In this document: one piece after another, positions 44,104-52,510 of the stretch
How the letters are laid out: every line of letters begins with the position of its first letter
Numbering within the stretch: position 1 is the first letter of the stretch
Assembly (NCBI RefSeq): GCF_009660225.1
Contig: NZ_CP045920.1
Coordinates: forward strand, 744,001-808,000
Reading direction: 5' to 3'
DNA: 64,000 nucleotides
Origin: Pseudactinotalea sp. HY158
GTDB taxonomy: Bacteria > Actinomycetota > Actinomycetes > Actinomycetales > Beutenbergiaceae
Made by a program: the position numbers and the translations under genes
Notes under the pieces: model-generated
The model's input: only the letters and a program-made list of their open reading frames with translations
The model's database searches: none
What the model was told of the DNA's origin: nothing

Positions 44104-45156
44104 TCAGGCGGCCGGAACCCCCGCGCGCAACTCGGCGAACACCTCGGCCGCCTCGTCACGGGTGGCGAGCGGTGCGCCCTGGCCGAGCCAGAGCGACTGG
44201 AGCTCGCCGAGTCCGCGCCGGCCCGCCTCGGAGCGGAACCGGCCCGTGAGCCAATTCTGCGCGGGGAACGGCGCGATGGCCCCGGCGTCCTCGATCGCGG
44301 TCACCGCCCGGTTCCGGGCTCCACGAGCGAGCCGGCCGCTCATCGCCCGGGTGAGCACCGTTGCCTCCGGTGGCGTCGAGCGGATCGCCGCCCGGTGCGC
44401 GTCGTTCGCCGCGGACTGGCGGGTGGCGAGGAACGCGGTGCCGACGTGCACCCCGGAGGCGCCGAGGGCGAACGCGGCGGCGACCCCGCGCCGGTCCGCG
44501 ATTCCGCCGGCGGCGAGCACGGGGATGGCGACCGCGTCGACCACCTGGGGAACGAGGGCGAACGTGCCCACGAGCGAGTCCTCCGGGCGACCCAGGAACG
44601 AGGTGCGGTGGCCGGCGGCCTCGGAGCCGGTGGCCACGACGGCGTCCACCCCGCCCGCCTCGAGCGCGACCGCCTCGGCGACGGTCGTGGCCGTGCCGAT
44701 CACGACCGTGCCGGAGGCGTGGGCACGCTCGATCAGCCAGGCCGGCGGCACCCCGTAGACGAGGCTGAGCACGGCCGGACCCGCCGCGAGCGCGGCCTCC
44801 GCCTGCTCGGTGAACCCCGGGAGGAAGGCCGCGGGGTCGGGCGGAATCGGCGCGTCCACCTCGGCGAAGAACGGGGCGAGGGCGGCGTGCACCGCGTCGA
44901 GCTCGACCTGGCCGGGGCGCACCTCGTCGCCGGTCGGCAGCCACAGGTTCAGGGCGAACGGGCGATCGGTGGCCGCGCGCAGCGCCTCGCAGGTCTCGGC
45001 GATCCGGGCGGGGGAGTAGCCGTACAGGCCGTAGGACCCGAGTCCGCCGAGCTCGCTCACGGCGGCGGTCAGCTCGATCGAGCTGAGGCCGCCGAAGGGG
45101 GCGAGCACCACCGGGTGGTCGATGCCGAGCAGGGCGCGAAGAGTTGCGGCGGACAT
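44104..45156 (-). CDS. Nitronate monooxygenase / 2-nitropropane dioxygenase-like flavoprotein
   Basis: 350 aa, ATG at 45156 with an SD-like GGAAGG upstream. FMN-binding TIM barrel: HPVVLAPFGGLSSIELTAAV, GGVDAVVATGSEAAGHRTSF (phosphate/His region) and PVLAAGGIADRRGVAAAFAL with the G-A-S-G-V-H-V-G-T loop. NMO/FabK-family enzymes oxidise nitronates or reduce enoyl thioesters; the exact reaction cannot be chosen from sequence. It is transcribed alone. Confidence 0.88.
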   Translation of the reverse strand: MSAATLRALLGIDHPVVLAPFGGLSSIELTAAVSELGGLGSYGLYGYSPARIAETCEALRAATDRPFALNLWLPTGDEVRPGQVELDAVHAALAPFFAEVDAPIPPDPAAFLPGFTEQAEAALAAGPAVLSLVYGVPPAWLIERAHASGTVVIGTATTVAEAVALEAGGVDAVVATGSEAAGHRTSFLGRPEDSLVGTFALVPQVVDAVAIPVLAAGGIADRRGVAAAFALGASGVHVGTAFLATRQSAANDAHRAAIRSTPPEATVLTRAMSGRLARGARNRAVTAIEDAGAIAPFPAQNWLTGRFRSEAGRRGLGELQSLWLGQGAPLATRDEAAEVFAELRAGVPAA

Positions 45157-45194
45157 GCGTGACCGGCCTTCCGGTGGGGAAATATTCTCACCCC

Positions 45195-45200
45195 AGTGTA
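45195..45200 (-). promoter_or_regulatory. -10 box of the NMO-like gene
   Basis: TACACT within TATACACT on the minus strand, about 38 nt before the start codon, followed by an SD, so this gene has a normal leader. The same hexamer occurs before mfd. Confidence 0.4.
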
Positions 45201-45231
45201 TAGCCGCCGGTTCCCCGGCCCGCGGGAGGGG

Positions 45232-45648
45232 TCAGCCGCGCCCGGCGGTCACCGCATCGTCGGTGTGCTCGGTCTCCGGGGCACGCACGAACATCGCCGC
45301 GGCCGCGAGGGCCGTCGCCGGGATGAACAGCATCCCGATGCTCAGCAGCCCGGCGAGGGTGAAGAGGATGAGTAGCGCGGCGGAGATGAACCCGAGCCGC
45401 TGCCACCAGCGCCCCCGGGAGAACAGCGGCAGCAGCGCGAACGCCACCGGGAAGGCGACCGTCACGAGGATCGAGGGGCCCATCGCGTGCCAGGCCGACA
45501 CGCTCTCGGTCACCTCGGTGCCCGTGCTCGAGGTGGAACTGGTCGCGTACAGCGGCAGGAGACAGGCCGCCACCGCCCCGACCACCGCGGCGCCCGCGGC
45601 CACGAGCTGGACCACCCGGCGGCGGGAGAGATACGGTTCCGAATCCAC
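45232..45648 (-). CDS. Small membrane protein of unknown function
   Basis: 138 aa, ATG at 45648. Four hydrophobic segments (VVQLVAAGAAVVGAVAACLL; ILVTVAFPVAFALLPLF; LGFISAALLILFTLAGLL; IGMLFIPATALAAAAMF) separated by a short Ser/Thr-rich external loop and a charged C-tail. No family recognised. It lies 31 bp downstream of the MarR-type gene on the same strand and may be cotranscribed with it. Confidence 0.75.
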   Translation of the reverse strand: MDSEPYLSRRRVVQLVAAGAAVVGAVAACLLPLYATSSTSSTGTEVTESVSAWHAMGPSILVTVAFPVAFALLPLFSRGRWWQRLGFISAALLILFTLAGLLSIGMLFIPATALAAAAMFVRAPETEHTDDAVTAGRG

Positions 45649-45679
45649 TGCTTCCTCCTGGCACCCGTCGGATCTCAGC

Positions 45680-46183
45680 CTAACCCCCGGGGGTCTCGAA
45701 GGGTGCGGCCAGCGCCCGCAACAGGTCGGCGAGCTCGGTCCGCTGCGGGTCGCTCAGTCCGGTGAGCAGTTCGGTCTCGCGCCGCAACAGGTCGGCCATC
45801 GCGGCGTCGACGACCGACTTGCCGGACTCCGTCAGGCGAACCCGCACGACCCTCCGGTCGCCGACCGCCGCGGCGCGCTGCACATAGCCGTCCCGCACGA
45901 GCCGGTCCACCCGGTTGGTCATCGTTCCGGAGGTGACCATGGTCTCGGCGAGCAGCAGGCCCGGGGTGAGCTCGTACGGCTCACCCGACCGGCGCAGCGC
46001 CGCGAGCACGTCGAACGCGCCGGACTCGAGGCCGTATTTCGAGAAGGCCGCCCGACGCGCGAGCTCAAGGTGTCGCGCCAGCCGTGACAGCCGCGAGAAC
46101 ACCTGCATCGGCTCCGGATCCAGGTCCGGGCGCTCCCGGCGCCAGGCCGCGACGAGCCGGTCGACCTCATCGGAATCTGCCAT
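45680..46183 (-). CDS. MarR-family transcriptional regulator
   Basis: 167 aa, ATG at 46183. Winged helix in the MarR layout: YGLESGAFDVLAALRRSG, recognition helix MVTSGTMTNRVDRLVRDGYV and wing AAAVGDRRVVRVRLTESG. It lies downstream of the ABC exporter genes on the same strand and could regulate that exporter and the small membrane protein. Ligand unknown. Confidence 0.9.
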   Translation of the reverse strand: MADSDEVDRLVAAWRRERPDLDPEPMQVFSRLSRLARHLELARRAAFSKYGLESGAFDVLAALRRSGEPYELTPGLLLAETMVTSGTMTNRVDRLVRDGYVQRAAAVGDRRVVRVRLTESGKSVVDAAMADLLRRETELLTGLSDPQRTELADLLRALAAPFETPGG

Positions 46184-46225
46184 TCCTGCAGGGTAGTCGA
46201 CGCCCGGTCGCCGGACCGGCCCGGC

Positions 46226-47422
46226 TCAGCCCTTGAGCGCCGCCGAGAGCTTCATCCGTCCGCCCGTGTTGAGCACGGCCCGGCCGTACACGCGCCCGCC
46301 GATCCACATGAGGAACGGGATGAACAGCAGGCAGAGTGCCACGGCGAGCACGACCTCCCAGGTCGCGGCGGTGCCGAACGCGACCCGCACCGGCATCATG
46401 AACGGGGAGAAGAAGGGGACCTGGGAGAGCGCCCTGGTGGCGAGCGCCTCCGGTGCGTACGGAACGAGGTAGATGCCCAGGTAGAACGGGACCATCATCC
46501 CGAACACCATCGGCGTGGTCACGGCCCCGATGTCCTCCTGGCGGGACACGAGCGCCGCGAGCCCGCCCACGAGCACCACGTAGACCGCGAACCCGAGCAG
46601 GAACCACAGCAGCAGCATCGCGATCGCGCCGCCGAAGTCGAACGTGAAGCCCTCGAGCACCCCCGTGGCCTTCGCCGTGATGAGGGCGGCCGCGGCGAAG
46701 ACGATCACCTGGCTCAGCGCGACCACGCCGGACCCGATCACCTTCCCGGCGAGCAACTGGGTCGGCCGGATCGTCGCGAGCAGGATCTCCACGACGCGCG
46801 AGGACTTCTCCTCCACCACCCCCACGGCGACCATCGAGGCCGACTGGATGAGCGCGAACAGCAGGAAACCGAGGATCGTGAACGTCGAAATGATCGTGAC
46901 CGGATCCAGATCCGATAGTCCGGGCTCCTCACTCAGATTAATGGGCGTGGGCGCCGCCGCGGCCACCGCCGACATCACCTGCTCCGGATCGCCGCCGGCG
47001 TCGCTGATCGCCGTGGCCAGGGCGTGATCGTGGACGGCGGCGCCGACCAGGTCCATGATCGCGGCGTCCGGATCGCCGTCGAAGGCGACCTGCGGGGCCG
47101 CCGCATCGCCGCTGATGAACGCCTCGATGTCCCCGTCGAGCACCTGCCGGCGCCCCTCGGCGTCACTCAGACCGGTGTGCAGGTCGAGCGAGGCCCCCTG
47201 CGCCTGCGCGGCCTGCCCGAGGGCGTCGTCGAGTTCGCTCGTCCCGTCGGCGAGGCCGACCTGGAGTTCCTCGGCCGGTTTGGAGGTGACGATCGAGACC
47301 GCCACGATCGCCCCGATGATGAGCACCATGAGGATCGCGGTGGAGATGATCATCGCCTTCGCGGTGAAGCGCGTACGCATCTCCCGCAGGGCGACCCGCC
47401 CGACTGCCGACATCGTGCTCAT
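46226..47422 (-). CDS. ABC-2 type permease (NatB/YhaP-like)
   Basis: 398 aa; ATG 47422 overlaps the ATPase stop (ATG 47413 is an alternative). One N-terminal helix (AMIISTAILMVLIIGAIVAV), a large external domain of about 130 residues, then five or six helices, the plan of NatB-type permeases. The conserved VVEEKSSRVVEILLATIRPTQ segment marks the ABC2_membrane_3 family. It probably forms a sodium or small-molecule exporter with the ATPase; substrate not identifiable. Confidence 0.88.
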   Translation of the reverse strand: MSTMSAVGRVALREMRTRFTAKAMIISTAILMVLIIGAIVAVSIVTSKPAEELQVGLADGTSELDDALGQAAQAQGASLDLHTGLSDAEGRRQVLDGDIEAFISGDAAAPQVAFDGDPDAAIMDLVGAAVHDHALATAISDAGGDPEQVMSAVAAAAPTPINLSEEPGLSDLDPVTIISTFTILGFLLFALIQSASMVAVGVVEEKSSRVVEILLATIRPTQLLAGKVIGSGVVALSQVIVFAAAALITAKATGVLEGFTFDFGGAIAMLLLWFLLGFAVYVVLVGGLAALVSRQEDIGAVTTPMVFGMMVPFYLGIYLVPYAPEALATRALSQVPFFSPFMMPVRVAFGTAATWEVVLAVALCLLFIPFLMWIGGRVYGRAVLNTGGRMKLSAALKG

Positions 47423-48369
47423 GACCGCACCTTCCCCTCGTCGCCCGGTTGTCCGTCCTCGCTCACCGCGTGGCGGAACAGGTCGGTCAGCGTGGGCCGG
47501 ACCCACGTGAATTCGGTCACCGCCGACGTGTCGAGCGCCGCTCGCAGCAGCTTCTGGACGACGTCCGTCGCCTCCGCCGGGAGGCTCACCAGCGCGTCGG
47601 GTCCGTCCGCGAGGAGCCGCGCCCCCGGGACCCCGGTGAGCACGCCGGAGGCGTCGGCCCACGCGGGCGGTGCGTCCGGCGCCACGATCCGCCAGTTCCG
47701 GGTCGGGGTGCGGTGGAGCTCGTCGATCGTGCCCTCGGCCACGAGCCGTCCCTTGCGCACGATGCCCACGCGGTCGCAGAGCCGCTCGACCAGTTCGAGC
47801 TGGTGGGAGGAGAACACCACGGGAACCCCGGCGTCGGCCCGTTGGCGCAGCACGGAGCTCATCACGTCCACGGCGACCGGGTCGAGCCCGGAGAACGGCT
47901 CGTCGAGGATGAGCACGTCCGGGTCGTGCACGAGCGCAGCCGCGAGCTGCACCCGCTGCTGGTTCCCGAGCGAGAGCTTCTGCACCTCGTCGCCGCGGCG
48001 CTCCGACACGCCGAGCACCTCGGTCCAGTGGAGCATCGCCTCGTGCGCCGCGGACCTCGAGAGGCCGTGGAGCTGGGCGAGGTAGACGAGCTGCTCGCCC
48101 ACCCGCATCTTCGGGTACAGGCCCCGCTCCTCGGGCATGTAGCCCACGCGCCGCCGGGCGTCGAGGTCGAGGGGCGTGCCGTCGAGGAGGACCTGGCCGG
48201 CGTCGGCGTGGAGCACGCCGAGCGCGATCCGCATGGCCGTGGTCTTGCCGGCGCCGTTCGATCCCACGAAGCCGAAGATCTCGCCGGCGCCGACGGTGAA
48301 CGACATGTCGGTCAGGGCTCGCAGGGATCCGTAGCTCTTGTCGAGCCCGGAGATGGTCAGGGTGGGCAT
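47419..48369 (-). CDS. ABC exporter ATP-binding protein (NatA-like)
   Basis: 316 aa, ATG at 48369. Walker A GSNGAGKTT, signature LSLGNQQR, Walker B VLILDEPFSGLDPVA and switch His in FSSHQLELVE. The YMPEERGLYPKM Q-loop neighbourhood is typical of the NatA/DUF4162 group, as is the C-terminal domain. Pairs with the NatB-like permease. Confidence 0.9.
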   Translation of the reverse strand: MPTLTISGLDKSYGSLRALTDMSFTVGAGEIFGFVGSNGAGKTTAMRIALGVLHADAGQVLLDGTPLDLDARRRVGYMPEERGLYPKMRVGEQLVYLAQLHGLSRSAAHEAMLHWTEVLGVSERRGDEVQKLSLGNQQRVQLAAALVHDPDVLILDEPFSGLDPVAVDVMSSVLRQRADAGVPVVFSSHQLELVERLCDRVGIVRKGRLVAEGTIDELHRTPTRNWRIVAPDAPPAWADASGVLTGVPGARLLADGPDALVSLPAEATDVVQKLLRAALDTSAVTEFTWVRPTLTDLFRHAVSEDGQPGDEGKVRS

Positions 48370-48482
48370 GATCGGTTCCCCAGGTCAGTGGTCGATGCGT
48401 GGTTCATCTTAGAGGTCGGGTACCGACACCGGCACGGTCCCACCCCGTGGGTACCGTCCTCCTCGCGCGGCCGCTCCTGTAC

Positions 48483-48542
48483 CTGCTACCGAGGCGCCTG
48501 CCACCGAGGCGCCGGCGACCGAGGCCCCTGCTACCGAGGCGT
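48483..48542 (+). repeat. Four 15-bp tandem repeats in intergenic DNA
   Basis: Units ctgctaccgaggcgc, ctgccaccgaggcgc, cggcgaccgaggccc and ctgctaccgaggcgt lie end to end in the 208-bp gap between the NatA-like and TetR genes. Three GGTCACTG copies follow. No ORF with start and SD supports coding; it may be a remnant of an eroded Pro/Ala/Thr-repeat gene. Confidence 0.75.
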
Positions 48543-48577
48543 CCGCTCGCGGTCACTGCTTGCGGTCACTGGTCCGG

Positions 48578-49255
48578 TCACTGTTCCGGGCGACCCTGCC
48601 CCCGCCCGGCGGCGCGCGCGCCCCGCCGGAGCCGCCAGCCGCGCCCGAGGGTCGGTTCGGGCTCGATGCCCCTGAGCCCGTTCCACGCGAGGTTGACCAG
48701 GTGCGCGGCCACGACGTCCTTGCTCGGTGCGCGGGTCTCGAGCCACCACTGACCGGTCAGCGCGATCATCCCCACGAGCATCTGGGCGTACATCGGCGCC
48801 GCCTCCACGTCCATGCCGCGGCGAGCGAACTGGGCCGCGAGGAGGTGCTCCACCTGGGTGGCGACGTCGCCGATGAGCGAGGAGAAGGTGCCGGTCGCCT
48901 GGGCCACGGGCGAGTCCCGCACGAGGATCCGGAAGCCGTCGGTGTTCGCCTCGATGTAGTCGAGCAGCGCCCACGCCGCCGCCTCGACCGTGTTCTTGGG
49001 ATGGGAGCCGCTCGAGAGGGCGTCGGTGAGCGCCGCGAGCAGCGCATCGACCTCGCGGTCGACGATGACCGCGTACATCCCCTCCTTGCCGCCGAAGTGT
49101 TCGTACACGACCGGCTTGGACACCTCGGCCCGGGCGGCGATCTCCTCGACGCTCGTGCCGTCGAAGCCCTTCTCCGCGAAGAGCGATCGCCCCACGGTCA
49201 GGAGTTGTTCGCGGCGTTCCTGGCCCGTCATCCGGGCGCGACGAGGGGTGGGCAC
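48578..49255 (-). CDS. TetR/AcrR-family transcriptional regulator
   Basis: 225 aa. GTG 49255 is preferred (ATG 49231 possible); longer frames run into the tRNA gene. HTH: RREQLLTVGRSLFAEKGFDGTSVEEIAARAEVSKPVVYEHFGGKEG, the typical TetR_N layout; then a helical ligand domain (MLVGMIALTGQWWLE) and a basic Arg/Gly tail. It lies downstream of nothing on its own strand and about 210 bp before the NatA-like gene. It may control that exporter; ligand unknown. Confidence 0.88.
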   Translation of the reverse strand: MPTPRRARMTGQERREQLLTVGRSLFAEKGFDGTSVEEIAARAEVSKPVVYEHFGGKEGMYAVIVDREVDALLAALTDALSSGSHPKNTVEAAAWALLDYIEANTDGFRILVRDSPVAQATGTFSSLIGDVATQVEHLLAAQFARRGMDVEAAPMYAQMLVGMIALTGQWWLETRAPSKDVVAAHLVNLAWNGLRGIEPEPTLGRGWRLRRGARAAGRGQGRPEQ

Positions 49256-49394
49256 GTGCCCATCATGCCCCACGGCGGCGGCGGGGTGCGGCACGGGGCC
49301 CGGCGCGGGTATGCTCGCTGCTGCGTCGCAACCGGCTCCGATCGGCTCCGTCGGCCTCGTGCCCGCGGACAGGCCGGGTCCGCGAGCGGAACGA

Positions 49395-49466
49395 TCCGCC
49401 CTGGTGTAAAGGCAGCACGCCGGCCTTTGGAGCCGTGCAGTCCAGGTTCGAATCCTGGGGGCGGAG
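49395..49466 (+). tRNA. tRNA-Gln (anticodon TTG)
   Basis: The acceptor stem TCCGCCC (49395-49401) pairs perfectly with GGGCGGA (49459-49465), discriminator G. D arm GTG-taaaggcag-CAC; anticodon loop CTTTGGA gives TTG, reading Gln CAA/CAG; T arm CCAGG-TTCGAAT-CCTGG. The outer anticodon-stem pair (C-T) is mismatched. CCA is not encoded. A tRNA-Gln gene directly upstream of glmU is a conserved actinobacterial arrangement. Confidence 0.93.
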
Positions 49467-49603
49467 CCCCTGCATCGACACCGGCGCCGCTGTCGCTGCG
49501 AGTTCCCTGCGCCGATGACCGGCGGTCCCGCCGCGCCCGGGTGGCCTCCCGCACACCTGCCCGCCCGGGCGCCGAGTCCGACCGGCGGCGTCGCGGGCGG
49601 CAT

Positions 49604-49609
49604 TAGAGT
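49604..49609 (+). promoter_or_regulatory. -10 box of glmU
   Basis: TAGAGT, 7 nt before the GTG at 49617; leaderless spacing and no SD. Confidence 0.45.
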
Positions 49610-49616
49610 GGTGGCC

Positions 49617-51107
49617 GTGAGCCAGTCGCCAGCCGCCGTCATCGTCCTCGCCGCCGGGCAGGGCACCCGGATGCGATCGTCGCTGCCCAAGGTCCTGCAC
49701 GCGATCGGCGGCCGGAGCCTCCTCGGTCACGTCCTCGCGGCCGGGCGCAGCCTCGGTCCCGACCACCTCGCCGTCGTGGTCCGACACGACCGGGAGCGGG
49801 TCGCCGCCCATGTGCGCGAGCTCGATCCCGCGGCGATCGTCGCCGACCAGGACGAGGTGCCCGGCACCGGCCGGGCGACCCAATGTGCGCTCGCCGCGCT
49901 CCCCGCGGACCTGAGCGGGCCCGTCGTCGTGCTCGCGGGCGACGTGCCGCTCCTCGACGAGGCGACCCTGCGGGGCCTGGTCGCCGAGCACGCCGCCGGC
50001 AACGCCGTGACCATCCTGAGCACCGACGCCCCGGACCCGACCGGCTACGGGCGGATCGTGCGCGACGGCGACGGGCAGGTGACCGGGATCGTCGAGCACC
50101 GCGACGCGAGCGCCGCCCAGCTCGAGATCACCGAGATCAACTCGGCCGTCTACGTCTTCGACGCGGCGATCCTGCGCTCCGGGCTCGCCCGCATCGGCAC
50201 CGACAACGCCCAGGGCGAGCTCTACCTGACCGACGTGATCGGGCAGGCGCGCGCCGACGGCGGGCGAGTGGCCGCCGTCCGCACGCTCGATGCGGTCGTG
50301 GCCGAGGGCGTGAACGACAAGGCCCAGCTCGCGACGCTCGGCGCCGAACTCAACCGCCGCCTGCTCGCCGCGCACATGCGCGCCGGGGTGACGATCGTGG
50401 ACCCGACCTCGGTGTGGGTCGACGTCGGGGTCGACCTGGCGCCCGACTGCGAGATCCTGCCCGGGGTGCAGCTGCACGGGGCCACGAGCGTGGCCACCGG
50501 AGCACGGATCGGCCCGGACACGACCCTGACGGACACCCGCGTCGGCGCCGGCGCCGAGGTCGTGCGCAGCCACGTGCTCGATTCGCGCATCGAGGCGGGC
50601 GCTCGCGTCGGTCCGTACGCGTACCTGCGCCAGCGGGTCGTCGTGGGGCCGGGGGCGAAGATCGGCACGTTCGTCGAAGCGAAGAACACCCGGCTCGACG
50701 ACGGCGCCAAGATCCCGCACCTGTCGTATATGGGCGATGCCACGATCGGTGCGGGCGCCAACGTCGGCGCCGGGTCGATCACCGCGAACTACGACGGCGT
50801 CCACAAGCACCCGACCGTCGTCGGGCCCCAGGCCCGGGCCGGGTCGAACACGATGTTCGTGGCCCCGGTCGAACTCGGCGCGGGCGCCTACACGGGCGCC
50901 GGCACGACGCTGCGGGAGGACGTCCCCGCGGGCGCACTCGCCGTGAGCACCGCCGGCGAACACATCATCGAGGGGTGGACGCGCTCGCGCCGCCCCGGCA
51001 CCCCCTCAGCCGACGCAGCCGCCGCGGCCGACGCAGTTGACGCGGCTGACGCGGCTGACACGGCCGCCGCAGCCGATCCAGCCCTCACCCCGCCCGATCC
51101 GCACTAG
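49617..51107 (+). CDS. glmU: Bifunctional N-acetylglucosamine-1-phosphate uridyltransferase / glucosamine-1-phosphate acetyltransferase
   Basis: 496 aa; GTG 49617 fits both homology and the -10 box (GTG 49611 also in frame). N-terminal nucleotidyltransferase with VIVLAAGQGTRMRSSLPKVL; C-terminal left-handed beta-helix of hexapeptide repeats (about 260-450; VGPYAYLRQRVVVGPGAKIG, GAGSITANYDG). It ends in a 35-residue Ala/Asp low-complexity tail (ADAVDAADAADTAAAADPAL) that looks expendable. It makes UDP-GlcNAc for peptidoglycan in the cytosol. Followed by prs. Confidence 0.96.
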   Translation: MSQSPAAVIVLAAGQGTRMRSSLPKVLHAIGGRSLLGHVLAAGRSLGPDHLAVVVRHDRERVAAHVRELDPAAIVADQDEVPGTGRATQCALAALPADLSGPVVVLAGDVPLLDEATLRGLVAEHAAGNAVTILSTDAPDPTGYGRIVRDGDGQVTGIVEHRDASAAQLEITEINSAVYVFDAAILRSGLARIGTDNAQGELYLTDVIGQARADGGRVAAVRTLDAVVAEGVNDKAQLATLGAELNRRLLAAHMRAGVTIVDPTSVWVDVGVDLAPDCEILPGVQLHGATSVATGARIGPDTTLTDTRVGAGAEVVRSHVLDSRIEAGARVGPYAYLRQRVVVGPGAKIGTFVEAKNTRLDDGAKIPHLSYMGDATIGAGANVGAGSITANYDGVHKHPTVVGPQARAGSNTMFVAPVELGAGAYTGAGTTLREDVPAGALAVSTAGEHIIEGWTRSRRPGTPSADAAAAADAVDAADAADTAAAADPALTPPDPH

Positions 51108-51209
51108 CCGCCGACCCGCACCGGCCGCCGGTCCACACCTGCTGCCGGTCCACACCAACCACCCGCCCGCTCGAAGCCGACTCGCCCGCCCCGCACCCAG
51201 GAGTAGTTG

Positions 51210-52190
51210 ATGACAGGTATCACCACCCAAGACGAGAAGCGCCTCGTGCTGGTCTCGGGTCGAGCCCACCCCGAACTCGCCGTCGCCGTCGCCGAGGAGC
51301 TCGGCATCGAGGTCGTGCCGACCACGGCGTACGACTTCGCGAACGGGGAGATCTACGTGCGCTACGCGGAGAGCGTGCGCGGCGCCGACGCCTTCGTGCT
51401 GCAGTCGCACACGCAGCCCATCAACCAGTGGGTGATGGAACAGCTCCTCATGGTCGACGCCCTGAAGCGGGCCTCCGTGGCCTCGATCACGGCCGTCATG
51501 CCGTTCTACGGGTATTCGCGCCAGGACAAGAAGCACCGGGGCCGCGAGCCGATCTCCGCCCGCCTTATGGCCGACCTGTTCAAGTGCGCCGGCGCCGACC
51601 GGCTCATGAGCGTCGACCTGCACGCCGCCCAGACCCAGGGCTTCTTCGACGGCCCCGTGGACCACCTGTGGGCGATGCCGATCCTCACCGACTACGTGCG
51701 CGGCCGGGTCGACACCACCAACGTGACGGTCGTCTCCCCGGACGCCGGCCGCATCCGCGTGGCCGAGCAGTGGGCCACCAAACTCGGCGGCGGACCGCTC
51801 GCCTTCGTGCACAAGACCCGCGACATCGACCGGCCGAACAGCGCCGTGGCGAACCGGGTCGTCGGCGAGGTCGAGGGGCGCGACTGCGTGCTCGTCGACG
51901 ACCTCATCGACACCGGCGGCACGATCGCCGAGGCCGTCAAGGTCTGCATGGACGCGGGGGCGAACTCGGTCATCGTGGCCGCCACCCACGGCGTGCTCTC
52001 CGACCCGGCGGCCCAGCGGCTGCAGGAGTGCGGCGCGCGCGAGGTGATCGTGACCGACACCCTGCCGATCACCGCTGACAAGCGATTCCCCAACCTCACC
52101 GTGCTCTCGATCGCCCCGCTCATCGCCCGCGCGATCCGCGAGGTCTTCGACGACGGCTCGGTCACCTCCCTCTTCGACGGCAACGCCTAG
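51210..52190 (+). CDS. prs: Ribose-phosphate pyrophosphokinase (PRPP synthetase)
   Basis: 326 aa; ATG 51210 chosen because AGGAG (51199-51203) is 6 nt upstream. Prs family motifs: ELGIEVVPTTAYDFANGEIYV, FYGYSRQDKKHRGREPISAR (ATP/ribose-5-P flexible region), SVDLHAAQTQGFF and the PRPP loop CVLVDDLIDTGGTI. It makes PRPP for purines, pyrimidines, NAD, His and Trp. Downstream of glmU in the conserved order. Confidence 0.96.
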   Translation: MTGITTQDEKRLVLVSGRAHPELAVAVAEELGIEVVPTTAYDFANGEIYVRYAESVRGADAFVLQSHTQPINQWVMEQLLMVDALKRASVASITAVMPFYGYSRQDKKHRGREPISARLMADLFKCAGADRLMSVDLHAAQTQGFFDGPVDHLWAMPILTDYVRGRVDTTNVTVVSPDAGRIRVAEQWATKLGGGPLAFVHKTRDIDRPNSAVANRVVGEVEGRDCVLVDDLIDTGGTIAEAVKVCMDAGANSVIVAATHGVLSDPAAQRLQECGAREVIVTDTLPITADKRFPNLTVLSIAPLIARAIREVFDDGSVTSLFDGNA

Positions 52191-52510
52191 CCGGCCGGTG
52201 TGGGCGAGTGACGCGAGCGCCGGGTGCGATGTGCACCCGGGCGAGCGACGTCGTCCATACGCGTGCCCGTTGCGCGGGGCCATCCGTTCGAACCGTGGCC
52301 GACATCACGCCGGGACCGGAGCTGTGGGCGGACCGCGACTGTGCGCGAGCGGGCGACGGGGGCTACGATGTCGAGGTTGCCTCGGCGAGGGAGAACCGGT
52401 CTCACCGGATCCGTGATCGACGTGGTGCAGGAGCGATCCGCTCCTTCGCCGTGCATGCTCACGGGCCCCCGCCCGAGGAGCCACCGCCCCCCACGACGAA
52501 GGAATCTCCC
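52191..52510 (+). other. Intergenic region and structured leader of rplY
   Basis: 320 bp with no supportable gene. The promoter -10 TACGAT is at 52364-52369. The predicted leader (about 135 nt) contains a GGAGCG-atc-CGCTCC hairpin (52430-52444), flanked by GTGCA/TGCA-type pairing, and an ACCGGTctcACCGG repeat near 52395-52408. SD GAAGGA at 52497-52502. The structure may mediate feedback control of the ribosomal protein, but this is unproven. Confidence 0.45.
52364..52369 (+). promoter_or_regulatory. -10 box of rplY
   Basis: TACGAT, same hexamer as the Mn/Zn operon -10. It lies about 140 nt before the start codon. Confidence 0.4.

Noticed and set aside
49400-49690. N-terminal extension of the TetR gene through the tRNA-Gln locus
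   Set aside because: The frame is open but crosses a well-formed tRNA gene and is low in similarity; the HTH begins near 49231.
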